Below, one piece after another: positions 62,601 through 64,000 of a stretch of DNA of 64,000 nt (position 1 is its first letter; every line of letters begins with the position of its first letter). The DNA lies in contig JBGSTD010000046.1 in assembly GCA_041736675.1 (NCBI GenBank), forward strand, positions 1 through 64,000. The letters are read 5' to 3'. A program made the translations under genes and the position numbers. Below the pieces are notes generated by a model that searched no databases, was not told the origin of the DNA, and worked only from the letters and a program-made list of their open reading frames with translations. The stretch comes from Salaquimonas sp041736675. Its GTDB lineage: Bacteria; Pseudomonadota; Alphaproteobacteria; Rhizobiales; Rhizobiaceae.

Positions 62601-64000
62601 AGTCCAGGATCGGGAAACAACAGATATCCGGCAAGCTGGTGGACGCCTGCCACCTCCTCTGGCGTCAGGCGGACATGGCGGATTTGTATCTGGGAACGTG
62701 TCCAGGAGAGGATAGCCTGACGGTTAAATCCCTCACCTCCCTGGTAGCGATGAATTTCGTTCTCCACATCCTCGCGGTTTGCCGCAACGACCGTCCAGAA
62801 TGTTACCGACACCTTTTTGTGGGCAGGCGCCCGCACCTTGCACCTCAACGCCATGACGGGATCAAGAACATCACCGCAGTTTCCGGAGAGGGTGGAGCCG
62901 GGATCAAATGCTGCAGCATTTGAAATTGAACGGCCACGACCGATAAATGCCATCCTGTCGGTTTCCGCTTCAATATCGCGCATATTGCCGGTAGACTCGG
63001 TCATGAAGTGAGCAAGCGCAATGTTCGGATCACCCTCTGACCGCTTGCGACGGGTCGCATAGATTACACCATCATCGGATATTTCGGTTCGCACAAACAT
63101 TTTGGAAAAAGCTGGATGAGCACTGTCAGCCGGCTCGTGGTTGAGAGCGATTTCACCATAGGACGTGATTTCCAGATACCGGTCTTCGCTGCCTTCATTG
63201 ATGATGGTCAGACGCCGCGCCTCACCATTGCCATCCCCCAGGACGACACATTCAAGCTCAGTGCGCAAATCCCCGACGGATTTAATGAAGGTTGCCTTGT
63301 CCTCGCTGAACCGTGCTTCACTTTTTTCACCTTTGGCAGGCCGGGGCTGTGCTGTGGCCGACCACCAATTGTTAGTCTGCATCTCACGCAGGAAAATGAA
63401 TGTACCGGATCGGTCTTCGGTGGGATCACCGAACCAGCGAGTGACTGCAATCTGGTCGGCATTGCTGTAGCCGGTACCGGTTGCAGTCAGCATCAGGTTG
63501 TAGTGTCCATTGGACATGATGTTGACGGTATGCGGTAAATCGTTCGGATTTTCGATAAGCCGGGCATCATTTGCCTCATCACCAGGATCAGGCTTCATTC
63601 CTTCGCTCGCTTCCTTGCGGATTGGTGTTGTGGCAATGATGCGAGGCGCTTTTTCCTGCAGCAACAGTTCTGCTGCTTCGATACAAGGATCAGCGTGAAA
63701 CCGGTCCCTCATCCTTCCTTCAAAGGCCACATTGGCGACCGCCACGATCGACATGCCGTGGTGGTGTGCCATGAAATTGCGGACTACTACATACTCTTCC
63801 CCCGCAGGCACCCTGCTGGACGTGAAATCGACTGCATCATGAAATCCATATCTGCCCATGGCACCCATACCGCGCAGAACCTGCAGATTTTCCAGCGCTG
63901 CGGCAGGTCGGTACTGCGCGGCAAGAAGACTTGCATAGGGTGCAACCACCAATTCCTGAGCCAACTGCCGTTTAAGACCAAGCCCGGGGACACCGAAATT
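59693..64000 (-). CDS. ndvB: Cyclic beta-1,2-glucan synthase (NdvB/Cgs), C-terminal part
   Basis: The frame is open to the right edge, so the gene is 5'-truncated by the window; about 1435 residues are visible of a protein usually near 2800. It begins NFGVPGLGLKRQLAQELVVA and GRYGFHDAVDFTSSRVPAG (end of the glycoamylase-like domain), followed by glycosyltransferase-36-associated beta-sandwich regions and the GH94 phosphorylase domain with the catalytic GGDWNDGMNEVG and GGWTWYTGSAGWLYRAAVE. NdvB makes the periplasmic cyclic glucans of rhizobia, Agrobacterium and Brucella; the GH94 part controls ring size. A short gene-free stretch (59491-59692) lies between its stop and the tRNA. Confidence 0.95.
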   Translation of the reverse strand, partial: NFGVPGLGLKRQLAQELVVAPYASLLAAQYRPAAALENLQVLRGMGAMGRYGFHDAVDFTSSRVPAGEEYVVVRNFMAHHHGMSIVAVANVAFEGRMRDRFHADPCIEAAELLLQEKAPRIIATTPIRKEASEGMKPDPGDEANDARLIENPNDLPHTVNIMSNGHYNLMLTATGTGYSNADQIAVTRWFGDPTEDRSGTFIFLREMQTNNWWSATAQPRPAKGEKSEARFSEDKATFIKSVGDLRTELECVVLGDGNGEARRLTIINEGSEDRYLEITSYGEIALNHEPADSAHPAFSKMFVRTEISDDGVIYATRRKRSEGDPNIALAHFMTESTGNMRDIEAETDRMAFIGRGRSISNAAAFDPGSTLSGNCGDVLDPVMALRCKVRAPAHKKVSVTFWTVVAANREDVENEIHRYQGGEGFNRQAILSWTRSQIQIRHVRLTPEEVAGVHQLAGYLLFPDPGLRAKPEQIRSGLGLQSLLWPMSISGDYPVFVLRISNAADIEIVASALRMQEYLRSHGLLADLVILNEQASSYVQELQHAIDLLCENSRHRGREIGPRQHIFNVRRDLIGEGAYNCLIASARVVLHTRNGLIADQIQRTRQSGGARILRSVFASPNWRENGIFEVADQASSASGENLRFWNGYGGLSSDDDAYNIRLNGAKVTPQPWINVISNEIFGFHTSAGGASFTWSRNSRDFQLTPWSNDAVENRPSEAFYIHDLDEGSVFSPLSCVVRDSSVTYSTKYEPGRCEFSAERHELAARLVQIVDPVEAVKIQQLSITNHSARTKHLRVFGYVEWLLGNNRRRTIPYIIPELDEASGVLTARNPFHVDFGNRVAFFASDGERQSCTSDRKEFLGKGGNSRWPAAVLYGDLLSRTVEPGHDPCAAIASMVDVRPGETVHLKYVLGDASGQRQAVDMAIAHLDRDFAERENSIREQWQGFAGALQVSTPDASFDAMVNTWLPYQGLACRIRARSAFYQASGAFGFRDQLQDSLAFLMLDADLARKQIHNAAQRQFVEGDVQHWWLPSTGAGVRTMISDDVVWLCYAVQQYVAVTGDENILDEEIPFLQGRKLKEGEHDFFFTPDTTKKQPSLYEHCARALELAISRSSERGIPLILGGDWNDGMNEVGKEGRGESIWLGWFLLSVLKDFAEIAKQRKDTGRSEAWLAHAAQLKKILNTEGWDTDWYLRGTFDDGSPLGSATSTECRIDSIAQSWSVISGGGDPKKSARAMDSVMSLLVDDDMGIVKLFTPPFDLTPKEPGYIKKYPPGVRENGGQYTHAAIWVVFALARLGRNGDAYRVFSMLNPLNHSKDIASAQRYRVEPYVVAADIYSHPDMEGRGGWTWYTGSAGWLYRAAVESILGITRHGQELRLNPALPPTWDKCSVRLKIEAARFSIIIKRGETASILQDGKVVSGNVVIEDGDHEIVVNIIK

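Overview
The window reads as chromosome of an alphaproteobacterium of the order Hyphomicrobiales (Rhizobiales), G+C about one half by eye. The evidence is the CckA hybrid kinase, a DUF1476-type F1-ATPase inhibitor, the purC-purS-purQ-purL-bolA-grxD run, glnB-glnA, LexA boxes of the alphaproteobacterial GTTC-N7-GTTC type, CtrA-type boxes, and the C-terminal half of a cyclic beta-1,2-glucan synthase. A likely ectoine hydrolase hints at a marine or salt-exposed relative. This placement is inference; no 16S gene is present.

Layout. 0-5.2 kb: the end of radC, a DUF2256 mini-protein, then a minus-strand operon of molybdenum-hydroxylase maturation genes (MoxR, VWA/CoxE, two half-size XdhC proteins, a MoCo-binding/nucleotidyltransferase fusion). 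5.5-8.3 kb: periplasmic binding protein, P1 peptidase, frameshifted DUF2259 gene. 8.5-21.1 kb: purine synthesis (purB, purC, purS, purQ, purL) followed by bolA and grxD, interrupted by accessory genes: a collagen-like/RTX repeat protein preceded by two CtrA-type boxes, a serine hydrolase, a lipoprotein, and a MocR-type regulator divergent from a DUF1127 gene. 21.4-27.4 kb: a lipoprotein with a papain-like signature, a DODA dioxygenase, a MauG-like peroxidase paired with a YtkA-like protein, trmJ and icd. 27.5-33 kb: alaS, recA, lexA with SOS boxes. 33.7-35.7 kb: sigma-54 promoter, glnB and glnA; glnA carries two in-frame stop codons.

35.86-37.53 kb is the most unusual part. Two diverged tandem cassettes lie on the minus strand. 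Each has a conserved 194-bp head (leader plus the first 25 codons), a membrane-protein gene with a variable body, a directly coupled tiny ORF, and a conserved 26-bp tail. The body of the first cassette is markedly AT-rich. I do not recognise this arrangement as a known system.

37.6-43.1 kb: HisC-like aminotransferase, FAD oxidoreductase, ectoine-hydrolase-like M24 protein and M20 deacylase (probably catabolism of ectoine or a related amino acid derivative), then a DUF1993 gene. 43.2-58.2 kb: housekeeping genes cckA, a FliO-like gene, mfd, sdhE, recG (with two 5-codon ORFs stepping into its start), a DUF502 gene, glmS, glmU and a SPOR-like protein. 58.3-64 kb: EamA transporter, tRNA-Lys(UUU), and the partial cyclic glucan synthase running off the right edge.
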